IMG/VR virus record: IMGVR_UViG_3300030090_003512
Span: 1 to 55,451 of that record
DNA: 55,451 nucleotides
Origin: a virus
Direction: 5' to 3' (one strand)
In this document: piece after piece, positions 26,884 to 35,199 of the stretch
Layout: every line of letters starts with the position of its first letter
Numbering within the stretch: the first letter of the stretch is position 1
Position numbers and translations under genes: made by a program
Notes under the pieces: model-generated
What the model was told of the DNA's origin: nothing
Seen by the model: the letters and a program-made list of their open reading frames with translations, nothing else
Database searches by the model: none

Positions 26884-27624
26884 TTATCGTCTTTGTTGTG
26901 TTTGTTGTCCCCCTGTAGCATATGCATATACATCTCTATCACGAAGGTTTACTCCTATAAGTTTGCCCATCTCTAAAACCAACTCAGAGGTATAGTGTTC
27001 TGGTAACTCAAAGTCTACCGATGTTGATGCTTCGTAAGTTTCTTTACCATTTGATAAAGTAAAGCCAAACCTAGGAAGAGCAACAGTTTTTGCGTCAGTA
27101 CGAGGATCTAACCCTTCTGGTTGCTTGTAGTAACGCATGGTAATTCTGTTTACGCTTGTCGGGAATACAGTGATTGTATCCCTCACAAGCGCAACAGGCT
27201 TTGACTTAGTAGGAGCAGAAAGACTACTTAAAAGTATTCTGTCGATCTTTTCTTCGTCATATACTGAATCTATCATAACAGAGTTTGTTACGTCGAGAAG
27301 GACATCACCAAACGTCTTAAGGCTAATCAGTCTAGCAAAGTCGTCAGGTTTAGCAAACGATCCACTTGCCTTAGTGATGTTTGTCTGTACAGAAAAGACA
27401 GCGAGGTCTTCCTTAATCTGTTTACTTCTAGACTTATCTCTTGCAGGATCTACGTTTCTTTTACGTAGAGCCTCTACATTGGTAAGCTCTTGAAACAGCC
27501 TGTTAAAAATATTCTGTTGTGCTATAGGAGCAAAAGAGTTGAACTCCGTAGGAGTAACAAACCCTCGCTCATCTTTGTTAGCTAAATCGCTTAATGCGTT
27601 GTATACCTCTCTTACGCTTGCCAT
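26884..27624 (-). CDS. Structural connector/ring protein
   Basis: 246 residues. Helical N-terminus (VREVYNALSDLANKDERGFV, then AQQNIFNRLFQELTN) and a middle with KPDDFARLISLKTFGDVLL, VFPTSVNRITMRYYKQPEGL and LPEHYTSELVLEMGKLIGVN. The pattern is that of phage head-tail connector or ring proteins in Bacteroidota podoviruses. First gene after a terminator/promoter pair, so it leads the tail/ejection/lysis transcript. Confidence 0.55.
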   Translation of the reverse strand: MASVREVYNALSDLANKDERGFVTPTEFNSFAPIAQQNIFNRLFQELTNVEALRKRNVDPARDKSRSKQIKEDLAVFSVQTNITKASGSFAKPDDFARLISLKTFGDVLLDVTNSVMIDSVYDEEKIDRILLSSLSAPTKSKPVALVRDTITVFPTSVNRITMRYYKQPEGLDPRTDAKTVALPRFGFTLSNGKETYEASTSVDFELPEHYTSELVLEMGKLIGVNLRDRDVYAYATGGQQTQQRR

Positions 27625-27643
27625 TACATTTATAGTTGTATGG

Positions 27644-27651
27644 CAAATATA
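27644..27651 (-). promoter_or_regulatory. Bacteroidota -7 element for tail genes
   Basis: TATATTTG on the minus strand (CAAATATA on plus), 19 bases before the ATG at 27624. It directly follows the U-run of a terminator, a clean transcript boundary. No clear -33 TTTG was seen. Confidence 0.55.
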
Positions 27652-27654
27652 AGA

Positions 27655-27677
27655 AAAAGGGAGCAGTGCCCCCTTTT
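27655..27677 (-). terminator. Intrinsic terminator before the tail operon
   Basis: On the minus strand AAAAGGG and CCCTTTT form a 7-bp stem, extended inward by a GC pair set around a three-base loop, followed by TTTTTCTTAT. It ends transcription of the gene at 27707-28561 just ahead of the promoter at 27644-27651. Confidence 0.75.
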
Positions 27678-27706
27678 CCCATTAGCTATGAAGAAATGAA
27701 ATGTAT

Positions 27707-28561
27707 TTAAGCAATCTCTTCGAGTTGCCTGTTTATTTCATTGAGAACAGATGAGCCCTTGTCTGTTAAACAAAAGCGTGTCATGGTATCAATTGCATCC
27801 TGTCCTACAGGAACCGAAACTACGAGTTTTCCTGTATCTGACCAAACAATTACTCCCTTTTTTTCTGATATGATCTGGAAGTCCATGGCTTGCATAACGC
27901 TAGTTCGTGCGTGAACAAGTGGGTTATCGAACATCTCGATAAACTTTTGTGGCTTTTTCTTTGCGTATAATACCAAAGCTCTTTTTACCTGCAAGTCTTT
28001 TTGATTCGTATTGATTTTCAAAGACATAGCTACAGGTAGAAGCTCCTCTATAGGTCTAGCTTTAATTAAAGATATAGCATCGTGTACTAAGAACTCGTCT
28101 TCTATTTCTTTTTCTACATCTACAGTTTTATCTATAAGCTTAAATGCCCCACCACCATTTGCATAGTTATCTGGGTGCTTATCTAAAAACTCTCTAAGTG
28201 TAGGTTGATCGTAACGAACAAGAAGCATTTTATTTCTAAACACTACATGTTCCCTAACAGCTTGATCTGATTGCTCGTCTACATAAATAGATGGCTCTCC
28301 TGGGCAGTATCTAATTGCTCTTCTTTGCCCTGTCTCATCATCAAATACAGTAAGCCTGTTTGCTCTTAGTTTAAAAAACACACCTCCCTTTCCGCCGATA
28401 GTTTCATACAGCTTAGGTAGTTTTTCTTCATTAGGAAGTGTTCTTTTGATTGTAGACTTTTTAGCTTTTACAGCTTTCTTTGGCGCTGCCTCTGGAGCAG
28501 GGCTAGTCTCTTTGCGAGCTATAGGACGGCCTCGCTGTACCGTGGTTTTTTCTTGTGTCAT
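27707..28561 (-). CDS. Conserved hypothetical head-region protein
   Basis: 284 residues. Basic, disordered N-terminus (about 1-45, lysine/alanine/proline-rich, as in SPAPEAAPKKAVKAKKS), then a mixed alpha/beta body with KLYETIGGKGGVFFKLRANR, DDETGQRRAIRYCPGEPSIY and a C-terminal helix. No enzyme motif seen. It lies between the capsid terminator and the tail promoter, enclosed by two terminators. A virion or assembly role is inferred from position only. Confidence 0.55.
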   Translation of the reverse strand: MTQEKTTVQRGRPIARKETSPAPEAAPKKAVKAKKSTIKRTLPNEEKLPKLYETIGGKGGVFFKLRANRLTVFDDETGQRRAIRYCPGEPSIYVDEQSDQAVREHVVFRNKMLLVRYDQPTLREFLDKHPDNYANGGGAFKLIDKTVDVEKEIEDEFLVHDAISLIKARPIEELLPVAMSLKINTNQKDLQVKRALVLYAKKKPQKFIEMFDNPLVHARTSVMQAMDFQIISEKKGVIVWSDTGKLVVSVPVGQDAIDTMTRFCLTDKGSSVLNEINRQLEEIA

Positions 28562-28585
28562 AATTAAATCGTATTAAATTAAAAG

Positions 28586-28617
28586 GAAAGTGGGGAGAGC
28601 CATTCCCTCCCCCTTTC
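28586..28617 (-). terminator. Strong intrinsic terminator after the capsid genes
   Basis: On the minus strand GAAAG-GGGGAG pairs with CTCCCC-CTTTC (11 bp, one bulged A) around a nine-base loop, followed by CTTTTAATTTAAT. It lies 20 bases after the stop of the gene at 28637-29014 and would end the highly expressed capsid transcript. Confidence 0.8.
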
Positions 28618-28636
28618 GGTGTAGTATAAATTTAGT

Positions 28637-29014
28637 TTATGCTTGAGCAGCAGAAACTGAGAAGTCACCAACAGAGGTAATGCCTGAAACAGCATATTCT
28701 GCAGCATGATCATCAGCTACAACAATAAACTTGCTTCTAGAATTAGCAAATAATTCTACTAAATCTTTCATTACTGTTTTTTGAGTATTAGCAGTTGTTA
28801 TAGTAATAACAACTGAATCGTTTAAATAATCAGCATTTGCTCCTTCACCGCCACTGTAGGCATTTACTTTAGGTTTAAAGTAAAGTGTCATAGTGCTATT
28901 ACCAGTAGACTCCATTCCTAAGAATGATGATAACGGGTAAATGTTAGATCCTTTAGCATTATCATCGTCTTCAGCAAGAGTTGCATCGCTACGGAAGTAT
29001 AGATATTTTTCCAT
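28637..29014 (-). CDS. Small head-associated protein
   Basis: 125 residues. Begins MEKYLYFRSDATLAEDDDNA, with beta-rich middle (STMTLYFKPKVNAYSGGEG, VVITITTANTQKTVMKDL) and a short C-terminal alanine tail. Follows the major capsid gene by 20 bases on the same transcript and precedes the strong terminator. It may be a capsid decoration or vertex protein. That role is inferred from position and size; the sequence shows no decisive motif. Confidence 0.55.
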   Translation of the reverse strand: MEKYLYFRSDATLAEDDDNAKGSNIYPLSSFLGMESTGNSTMTLYFKPKVNAYSGGEGANADYLNDSVVITITTANTQKTVMKDLVELFANSRSKFIVVADDHAAEYAVSGITSVGDFSVSAAQA

Positions 29015-29034
29015 TTTTTCTATTAATTAAAAGA

Positions 29035-30528
29035 TTAAACAGTACCTTGAATAAGAACGTGCTGGTTAGCAGATCTTGTTACTAGACAACACTCTGAACG
29101 GTAGTGGAACTTAGCAACGTCTTGCGTATCGTTAGTGAAACCAAGAACGCCACCACCAGTTACCCAGTGCTCCATCTCACGGTCATAACCGCCAGCAGAC
29201 TTAAAGTTCATTTCTAGAGCAGGAGCTCTTTCACCTGAACGTGGATCTACTACGTTAGCAAGAGGAATCATCACACCAGCAGCTAGTCTGTTGTGAACGT
29301 CATCATTACCAAGAAGTGTTGGATCGTTAAGAAGCTTGAAGCTGTTCTTGTGGAACGTGTATCCGCCACGAGAGAAAGACTTAAACCCAAGGTTTAGAGC
29401 CATGTCTCTGTCGTTGTTGAAAGCTCCAAAGCTTGCAGCAACACCTGCAGTAACGTTAGTACCAGCACCAGCACCAGCAACCATATCGTCAAGAAGAAGG
29501 TCTTGGCGAGTAGCTGAGTAAACAGCGTATTCAGCAGGACATCCGTTCTTATCCATCTCCTTAATTAAAGCGTCAAGGTCAGTAAGACCGTTGCTTCCAA
29601 GAAGATCTGAAGTTACCATACCACGATCCTCTAGTGCTGAGAAGTATCCCTCAGTACCGTCGATATTAGTGATACCGTTTGTACTATCGATGTTAGTTAC
29701 CTTTTGTCCAAGAAGCATTACCATCTCACGCTTATCCATAAAGCGCTGACGAGTATCCATCTCAGACTTGATGTAGTAACGGTAGTCACCACCACCTACA
29801 TCGATGTAACCGATGTTAGTAGCTTGTGATCCAGAAACCTCGAAAGACTCCTTTACGATAGCGTAAGGATTAGTTCTCTTAACAACGTTAGACTCTAGGA
29901 AACGATCTGGTTGATCAGAACCTTGAGCGAACATGTTACCGATGATAGGCATTGTGTATGCCGTCTCATCATTTAAAGCTACAGTTGGGGCAGCAGCACC
30001 GTCATCAGCGTTAGCTCCAAGAAGAGGCTTTGTAGTAAAACCCGTGCCAGTAGCAGCAGTAACTAATAAGCGGTCAACACCGTTGATAAGAAGAATATCT
30101 CCTACACGACAAACAACTTGAGCAGAAGAAGTATCATTAAAAGATCCTCCATCAGCAGTAAGCACTGTGTCAAAGATTAATCCTCCAGCGATATCTGAAA
30201 GGTCAGTTGCTTGAGCACCTCCATCTTTGTCAACAGCACTAGCAATAGTAGCAGTTTGCGTTTGGTGTAGACGAGCTTCTTCGTAATACTGAACGTTATC
30301 AGCAGTACCGTTAGACTTAATAGCTCCAGTCATTTTTAAAAATCCAGAAATGCCTTGGTTACCGAAAGACTTCGATAGTTTAGCACGTACGTCTGGGGCG
30401 TTTACTTCATCAATGAAGTCGTACAACGAAGTATACTTCGTTGGATCAGCCAAATTGTACAGGTTGTTGTTGATGCCTTTAGGGGCAGAGCTAAACGTAC
30501 CTGTACTTTGTGAAACATTAATCGACAT
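29035..30528 (-). CDS. Major capsid protein
   Basis: 497 residues. Preceded by a scaffold-like gene and followed by a small head protein and a strong terminator. Disordered start, then LYNLADPTKYTSLYDFIDEV, a helical segment, YYIKSEMDTRQRFMDKREM (spine-helix-like) and a beta-rich C-terminal half with GGYDREMEHWVTGGGVLGF. Base composition is visibly GC-richer and the codons more uniform (GCA, GTT, ATC, CTT) than neighbours, as expected for the most expressed gene. HK97-type fold is inferred. Confidence 0.7.
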   Translation of the reverse strand: MSINVSQSTGTFSSAPKGINNNLYNLADPTKYTSLYDFIDEVNAPDVRAKLSKSFGNQGISGFLKMTGAIKSNGTADNVQYYEEARLHQTQTATIASAVDKDGGAQATDLSDIAGGLIFDTVLTADGGSFNDTSSAQVVCRVGDILLINGVDRLLVTAATGTGFTTKPLLGANADDGAAAPTVALNDETAYTMPIIGNMFAQGSDQPDRFLESNVVKRTNPYAIVKESFEVSGSQATNIGYIDVGGGDYRYYIKSEMDTRQRFMDKREMVMLLGQKVTNIDSTNGITNIDGTEGYFSALEDRGMVTSDLLGSNGLTDLDALIKEMDKNGCPAEYAVYSATRQDLLLDDMVAGAGAGTNVTAGVAASFGAFNNDRDMALNLGFKSFSRGGYTFHKNSFKLLNDPTLLGNDDVHNRLAAGVMIPLANVVDPRSGERAPALEMNFKSAGGYDREMEHWVTGGGVLGFTNDTQDVAKFHYRSECCLVTRSANQHVLIQGTV

Positions 30529-30546
30529 GATTTACAATTTTTGTAG

Positions 30547-31623
30547 TTATACTTTAAATGTCATGCCAGTACCACCTCCGAGTGCGTTTAATAATTGTTC
30601 TTCAAGTTTATTTCTTTGATCTGGTTGTTGATTGATATTTGGTCTGCTTGCGTCAACATTAGCTGCTTGTGCTACAACACCTTTTCTCCCATCGCTCAAT
30701 CCTTGATTATAGATTGACGATACGATACTATCTATGTTGTCTACAAGAGCCCTGTGTGCATTAAGCTTATCAAAGTTCCAATCTCCAGAATCACTTACGT
30801 AATCGTTGAAGTACTCATCAAGCTTTGAGTTTTTTTGTACAAGCTGCTTTCTATAGTTGTCGTCAATACCAAACTTAAACGTTTCGTTTCCTGGTAGATC
30901 AAACTCTAGATAACCGAAGTTATTTGTTCTAGCAGACATGCTATTAACCCAATCCTCGTCGATAGGACTATCCATGTTGCTCGTTTCTACTGCAGGAGCT
31001 TCATATGAAGACCTTAATTCTGTAATAGATTTACGAGCTTTTTCCGCATCCATCTTAAGCTGAAGCGTAGACAACTTTATTTCATCTTCACTGTGGTAAT
31101 CCTGGTCTAGCTTGTACTTGTTTTTAAGTAATAAAGCTACATCGTCAGATGTAAGACTAGGGTTTTCAGCGGAAACCTGCAAACGCACTAAGGACATCTC
31201 ATCCATTTCGGATGGATCTAATGATTGGTATCTATACCACTCCTCTGGAGTTCTACCAGTTTCTACGACGAACTTGTTGATCGCTGCTACACGCTCATCA
31301 ATTTCTACGGGTTTATAAGAAATAGCTTCAGAAATAGAATCAAAACTATCGAAGTCTTTACCAAGCCTTTCGCTTAGGAATTCAAGAACCTCTTGGTCTA
31401 CATTTATATCTTCTGCTTTCGCTTCCTGTTGAACAGGCTGTTCTGCCTGTGGTGTTTCTACCTGTTGAGTTTGTGGCTCTGGGGTAGGTGTTGAAACCTC
31501 GGCGTCAGGTTGTGCCTGAACCTCGGTTTCTTGTGGCTCCTGCGTAGGAGCTTCTTGCGTAGGTGGCGCATCGCTAATAGCGAAGCCAGCTGACGCCATT
31601 GCTTCTTCTAAGTCTTTATTCAT
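30547..31623 (-). CDS. Scaffolding protein candidate
   Basis: 358 residues, very acidic. Residues about 18-70 are a Pro/Gln/Glu/Thr-rich disordered region with repeated TQE and PQ pairs. The rest is helical with charged segments (DQEVLEFLSERLGKDFDSF, QLKMDAEKARKSITELRSSY) and a short C-terminal amphipathic end (LLNALGGGTGMTFKV) that could bind capsid. Acidic, helical, immediately upstream of the major capsid gene: the usual scaffold position. Confidence 0.65.
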   Translation of the reverse strand: MNKDLEEAMASAGFAISDAPPTQEAPTQEPQETEVQAQPDAEVSTPTPEPQTQQVETPQAEQPVQQEAKAEDINVDQEVLEFLSERLGKDFDSFDSISEAISYKPVEIDERVAAINKFVVETGRTPEEWYRYQSLDPSEMDEMSLVRLQVSAENPSLTSDDVALLLKNKYKLDQDYHSEDEIKLSTLQLKMDAEKARKSITELRSSYEAPAVETSNMDSPIDEDWVNSMSARTNNFGYLEFDLPGNETFKFGIDDNYRKQLVQKNSKLDEYFNDYVSDSGDWNFDKLNAHRALVDNIDSIVSSIYNQGLSDGRKGVVAQAANVDASRPNINQQPDQRNKLEEQLLNALGGGTGMTFKV

Positions 31624-31650
31624 ATTACATTAAATTTATTTATATACGTT

Positions 31651-32187
31651 TTAGTACTCTACGTGGAATACTATTCTAAGATCGTCTGTTGCAGTAAAGT
31701 TTAAAGTACCTACATCTAAACCTGCTACATAACAAGTGTTTCCTACGCCTGTACTCATATCACCTTGCAATACAATTCCTAGATCTCCAATATTCATATT
31801 ACCTACAGCCAAAGTGTTTTCTGCTCTGTGGCCTATCATAAATCTTACTTTAGGGATTTCATTATTCATTGCATCCGCCTCATCAGTAAGCTTGCATAAC
31901 CCTAAAAATTTATTTTTAACAAAATTAGGTGCAGTAATATCTGCTGCCGCATGGGCTGTTCCTAAATCACCCCCACTATTATCTTTAAAAAACAAAAGAT
32001 GCATTGAGTCTCCATCAACTGTTGTCGGAGCAGCCGTTCCATTTTGATCACCTACGTAAGCAAAGACACTTAAAAGTTTACAATGCTTGGCAGGTAGACT
32101 TATTGCTGTTAAGTTAAAAACAACATCTTTAGCGGTGTGCGCTCCTGCTACTACTGTTGGTTGTATTTCTATTGTTGCAAATCCCAT
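31651..32187 (-). CDS. Small beta-rich structural protein
   Basis: 178 residues, beta-rich (TIEIQPTVVAGAHTAKDVVF, SLPAKHCKLLSVFAYVGDQN, ending LNFTATDDLRIVFHVEY). No enzyme motif. It sits in the capsid transcript between another small structural gene and the scaffold. Possible capsid decoration or fibre-associated protein; function inferred from context. Confidence 0.5.
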   Translation of the reverse strand: MGFATIEIQPTVVAGAHTAKDVVFNLTAISLPAKHCKLLSVFAYVGDQNGTAAPTTVDGDSMHLLFFKDNSGGDLGTAHAAADITAPNFVKNKFLGLCKLTDEADAMNNEIPKVRFMIGHRAENTLAVGNMNIGDLGIVLQGDMSTGVGNTCYVAGLDVGTLNFTATDDLRIVFHVEY

Positions 32188-32200
32188 AGTTTCTTAATTT

Positions 32201-32563
32201 TTAAACAGACCAGAATCCGTATTCTACAGATGTCGCCCCTCCGTATGATTCAGCTGTAATAGCTAAAGCGTTATACAGTGGGAAGAAAGCAAACTCTCCG
32301 ACTCTAATTTTAAAGACTACGTTACCATCAATCTTTACTTGCAAGAAGTCCGTACTGTTAGCTCCAGAAACAACTTTTATATATGCATATGAAAAAGCGC
32401 TGTTTGACGCAATTAATGCTTGCGCAGAGCCTGTAGCAATACTTGTTCTAGCAATATCAACCGTAGGGGCTGTTACAGTTAAGTTAGTAGTCACAGAAAA
32501 ACTCAGAGTATCTGATGAAGTATCTGAACTTGAAAATGATAAAGTCGGTGTTAGTGTCGCCAT
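32201..32563 (-). CDS. Small Ser/Thr-rich structural protein
   Basis: 120 residues. Ser/Thr-rich start (LSFSSSDTSSDTLSFSVTTN) and a beta-sandwich-like remainder (FLQVKIDGNVVFKIRVGEF, ITAESYGGATSVEYGFWSV). First gene after the TATATTTG element at 32593-32600, so it leads the capsid transcript. Probably a virion surface protein; no specific family recognised. Confidence 0.5.
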   Translation of the reverse strand: MATLTPTLSFSSSDTSSDTLSFSVTTNLTVTAPTVDIARTSIATGSAQALIASNSAFSYAYIKVVSGANSTDFLQVKIDGNVVFKIRVGEFAFFPLYNALAITAESYGGATSVEYGFWSV

Positions 32564-32592
32564 CTTATTTTAATTTCTTCTTTTATATAGTG

Positions 32593-32600
32593 CAAATATA
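32593..32600 (-). promoter_or_regulatory. Bacteroidota -7 element for capsid genes
   Basis: TATATTTG on the minus strand, 29 bases before the ATG at 32563, in the 53-base gap that separates the envelope cassette from the capsid transcript. Confidence 0.55.
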
Positions 32601-32616
32601 GGGAATCTAGGAAATC

Positions 32617-32940
32617 TTATTTTTTACCGTATGTCTTCTTCTGGCTCTTCGGTGGGCGCTTACTGTGCCCTCCTGCTTTCCATAAAAATCTATTAGCCCA
32701 ATATGCGGCACTACCTTTACGTTTAATATTTTTTGCGTGTCTACTCTTAAAAGCTTTTCGTGCTTCGGGGCTGTAATTGTTCCCCATCTTCTGATCACCA
32801 AAACGTACGACAACACCCTTCTCTTGTCCAGGCCCTATCGTAGAAAGAACCACAGCCTTTTTAGTAGGGTGGTTTCTTGTGAGCTTTGGTTTGTTAACTC
32901 CTTTAAGACCAAGCTTTTTTAATTTGTCTTTTATAGCCAT
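32617..32940 (-). CDS. Small very basic phage protein
   Basis: 107 residues, strongly basic (ending SKRPPKSQKKTYGKK). Contains NYSPEARKAFKSRHAKN followed by AAYWANRFLW. This F-x-x-RH ... YW pattern recurs in phage virion and packaging proteins of many hosts. Probably nucleic-acid binding or associated with the capsid interior; exact role unknown. Start overlaps the stop of the exported thioredoxin-like gene by one base. Confidence 0.5.
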   Translation of the reverse strand: MAIKDKLKKLGLKGVNKPKLTRNHPTKKAVVLSTIGPGQEKGVVVRFGDQKMGNNYSPEARKAFKSRHAKNIKRKGSAAYWANRFLWKAGGHSKRPPKSQKKTYGKK

Positions 32941-33308
32941 TAGAAGTCGCTCATTATAATTTCGTCAATAGCACCCTGCACATCACTCTTGCTCGCCTCC
33001 ATTGTCATCATAATGTTTGCCTGGAAGCGATCCACCTCCTCTCCGTTGTTGAACACAACGATTGTTGGGACCACGACGATCTTGTGCTCCATTTGTAACT
33101 CTGGAGCAACGGCAATGTCTACACGAGTTGTTGTGCAGTCGTTTAGCTTTTCTATCCAAGGCACACTGTTTTGAGAGTTGAACGAAGCGTTAAACTCTGC
33201 AACACATATGCCGTCTTTATTAATTTCTGGGGCACTCTCCAGAGGAGATACATGCACCACCATTAATAATGATAGAAGCGATAATACAGATACTAGAACA
33301 GTTTTCAT
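32940..33308 (-). CDS. Exported thioredoxin-fold protein lacking CXXC
   Basis: 122 residues. Signal peptide (MKTVLVSVLSLLSLLMVVHV, cleavage about 20-26). The mature part follows thioredoxin topology: CVAEFNASFNSQNSVPWIEKL (where WCxxC would lie there is SFNSQ), an internal VDIAVAPELQMEHKI, then VVVPTIVVFNNGEEVDRF with the cis-proline. The absence of CXXC argues against oxidoreductase activity; such folds can act as binding or chaperone modules. Part of the envelope cassette at 32617-37412. Confidence 0.6.
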   Translation of the reverse strand: MKTVLVSVLSLLSLLMVVHVSPLESAPEINKDGICVAEFNASFNSQNSVPWIEKLNDCTTTRVDIAVAPELQMEHKIVVVPTIVVFNNGEEVDRFQANIMMTMEASKSDVQGAIDEIIMSDF

Positions 33309-33317
33309 TTTTCATCA

Positions 33318-33599
33318 TTACAGGTTATCTATCTTTTCTTCGATACGTTTCATATCGTCTTTAATTTCTGTTACATCTTCTTGTGTTGTCATAATAGTCT
33401 GACGGATCAGCTGATCTTTCATATCAAACTCCATACGAGTAACTTCTGCAGGTAATGGCTCAGGCAGCTCTTTAGCTAAAGCTATGTCTGCTTGAAGAGC
33501 AAACCACATCCCAATAAGGGCTGCTAGCCCTGCTACGCCCATTCCTATTGTCTTTAGATCTAGTGTTACTTTAGTATCTTCTCCAATTTGTTTTGCCAT
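33318..33599 (-). CDS. Membrane-anchored coiled-coil protein (spanin/holin-like)
   Basis: 93 residues. One membrane segment (TIGMGVAGLAALIGMWFALQ, about 17-36) followed by a charged helix ending in a clear coiled coil (TEIKDDMKRIEEKIDNL). The shape suits an inner-membrane spanin or a pinholin-like accessory. Overlaps the next gene upstream by one base. Situated between the outer-membrane-type and periplasmic-type proteins, so it may link inner membrane to envelope. Function inferred. Confidence 0.5.
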   Translation of the reverse strand: MAKQIGEDTKVTLDLKTIGMGVAGLAALIGMWFALQADIALAKELPEPLPAEVTRMEFDMKDQLIRQTIMTTQEDVTEIKDDMKRIEEKIDNL

Positions 33600-34696
33600 T
33601 ATAGTATCACATAATTTAGTCCTACAGTAAAGTCATGCCATTCTCTATTCCAATACTTATTGTATTTGCCTTCTAAGAAAACACCAAGACTTTTATTTAA
33701 TCTCCATCCAAAGATAAGGCCTGCGCCGTAATCGATCCATTGAGCCCCGTCAGTGGTTTCAAAGTAAGAGTACTCACCCTCTGTCTTTAAATGGTACGGC
33801 ATAACACTAACCCAAGAGTGCAGCCAGTAATCTTTTGTAAAGTGGTAATAGTCATAACCTAAAACAACAGAATAGTTCCATTGATTGGGTAGCTCGCTAC
33901 GCTTACGATCTACATAGTCATCTATCACTTGAGGGATAACAACCTGCTCCCATACATCAGAACTATTTGCAATAAGCTCTCCGTTAGGAGTAAAGTATTC
34001 TTCTGCCTGTACGTCAACAGTATATCCCTCTTGTATAGCTAAACTTGTGTAGTGTAAATTCCCGTTAGGTAGTACCCACTCGTCTAAGGGATTGTAACCA
34101 TATGGCTCTGATATACGCTGAGCTATACCTACATTAAAACTAAACTTACTATTGACGTTTAAACGTAAACGTTGAGAACCCTCAAAGTATTCGACGTCAG
34201 CAAAACCATCTTGCAGATACTCAGCTTTAGCGATCCAGTTTTTTGCAACGTAACGAAGGAAGTAATCTTGATCTAAAAAGTTTCTACCCTGCTGTCTTCG
34301 CCAGTCAGCTTCAAACAAAAACTCAAAGCCTTTTACCTTACCGATGTTTGCAGCATCACTATACGATCTTTCAGTACCGTTGTAAAAAGTATTTGCTCTA
34401 TTCTCATATCCAAACCTAGCAATCTTTCTTACACCCAAAGTCATGGAGTAATCAAAAGGTGTTTCTACAACATCGGTTTGTAAGCCATTTGTTACAGAGT
34501 AGATATTGTCGTCAGCAACAGAATTACCACCGCTAACAGCGGCATAAAAGGTAGCGAACTTAAATGTCTTTTTTAACGTCTGTCCTTTTGCATCTAAAGA
34601 CGCACCCAAAATAAACACGACAAGCATTATTGTCATGTAAAGAAAAAACTGTAATCTTTTGTACTTACGGCAGTTATTTAATTGGTCTGGTGACAT
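33599..34696 (-). CDS. Predicted outer-membrane beta-barrel protein
   Basis: 365 residues from ATG 34696, which overlaps the upstream stop as TGATG. N-terminal signal segment (LQFFLYMTIMLVVFILGASL then DAKGQ). The mature part is rich in alternating aromatic beta strands (FEFLFEADWRRQ, WNYSVVLGYDYYHFTKDYW, WIDYGAGLIFGWRLN, LGVFLEGKYNKYWNREWHDF) and ends FTVGLNYVIL, the hydrophobic terminal strand expected for Bam-dependent insertion. A phage-encoded outer-membrane protein could block receptors or alter permeability. Barrel assignment is from pattern; no specific family. Confidence 0.55.
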   Translation of the reverse strand: MSPDQLNNCRKYKRLQFFLYMTIMLVVFILGASLDAKGQTLKKTFKFATFYAAVSGGNSVADDNIYSVTNGLQTDVVETPFDYSMTLGVRKIARFGYENRANTFYNGTERSYSDAANIGKVKGFEFLFEADWRRQQGRNFLDQDYFLRYVAKNWIAKAEYLQDGFADVEYFEGSQRLRLNVNSKFSFNVGIAQRISEPYGYNPLDEWVLPNGNLHYTSLAIQEGYTVDVQAEEYFTPNGELIANSSDVWEQVVIPQVIDDYVDRKRSELPNQWNYSVVLGYDYYHFTKDYWLHSWVSVMPYHLKTEGEYSYFETTDGAQWIDYGAGLIFGWRLNKSLGVFLEGKYNKYWNREWHDFTVGLNYVIL

Positions 34697-34845
34697 CACA
34701 CTTCAAATCCTACATTTAAAATCATAAATCTAAACTTTTTTGCGTAACGTATTTCTAGGATGGTGATTGTTCCTAATCTCCATTCTAAATGATACTTTTC
34801 TTTTTTGTTGTTAGCGTTCCAGCTATTAATCCAATTAACTTTCAT
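34696..34845 (-). CDS. Small hypothetical protein (49 aa)
   Basis: 49 residues (MKVNWINSWNANNKKEKYHL... ending LNVGFEV). The TGATG overlap with the beta-barrel gene start and its fill of an otherwise empty 158-base gap support it as real. Beta-rich, basic; function unknown. Confidence 0.55.
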   Translation of the reverse strand: MKVNWINSWNANNKKEKYHLEWRLGTITILEIRYAKKFRFMILNVGFEV

Positions 34846-34857
34846 AATTTAACAATT

Positions 34858-35199
34858 TTATTTTTTTCTTTTTTGTCTTCTATACTCTCTCATAGCTTTA
34901 CGTAAATCTTTACCTTTTTTCCACGATCCAGCTGCAAACTTTTCTGCCTCTTCTGCACTATCAAATTCATACAATTCTCCAGCTTCTTTTGCTTGTTCAA
35001 AGCTTTGTGTCTCATAACCTTCTTTAGTTGTAGTTATCGTTGGTGCTACAAAATATTTTTCATCAGCTTCATACGTGGCCATTAAATGCGTAGATTTCGA
35101 ACCTTCGGGCTGCCCTTCTACATAATGAGCGTACTGTCTAGATTCTCTAGCATGTTTTTTCATATCACGCAAACTTCTTTTTTTTTCTACAAACCTCAT
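34858..35199 (-). CDS. Conserved phage domain protein (STHLMATxE type)
   Basis: 113 residues. Contains KSTHLMATYEADEKYFVAPT, then SFEQAKEAGELYEFDSAEEA and EKFAAGSWKKG, flanked by very basic ends. This arrangement recurs in phage structural and large polyvalent proteins as a small alpha/beta domain of unknown role. ATGA overlap with the T9SS-sorted protein gene, placing it in the same transcript. Confidence 0.55.
   Translation of the reverse strand: MRFVEKKRSLRDMKKHARESRQYAHYVEGQPEGSKSTHLMATYEADEKYFVAPTITTTKEGYETQSFEQAKEAGELYEFDSAEEAEKFAAGSWKKGKDLRKAMREYRRQKRKK

Noticed and set aside
32607-32816. Alternative frame overlapping the small basic gene at 32617-32940
   Set aside because: The 32617-32940 frame carries the recognisable RHAKN...YWAN motif and a stop/start overlap with its neighbour; the alternative has neither.
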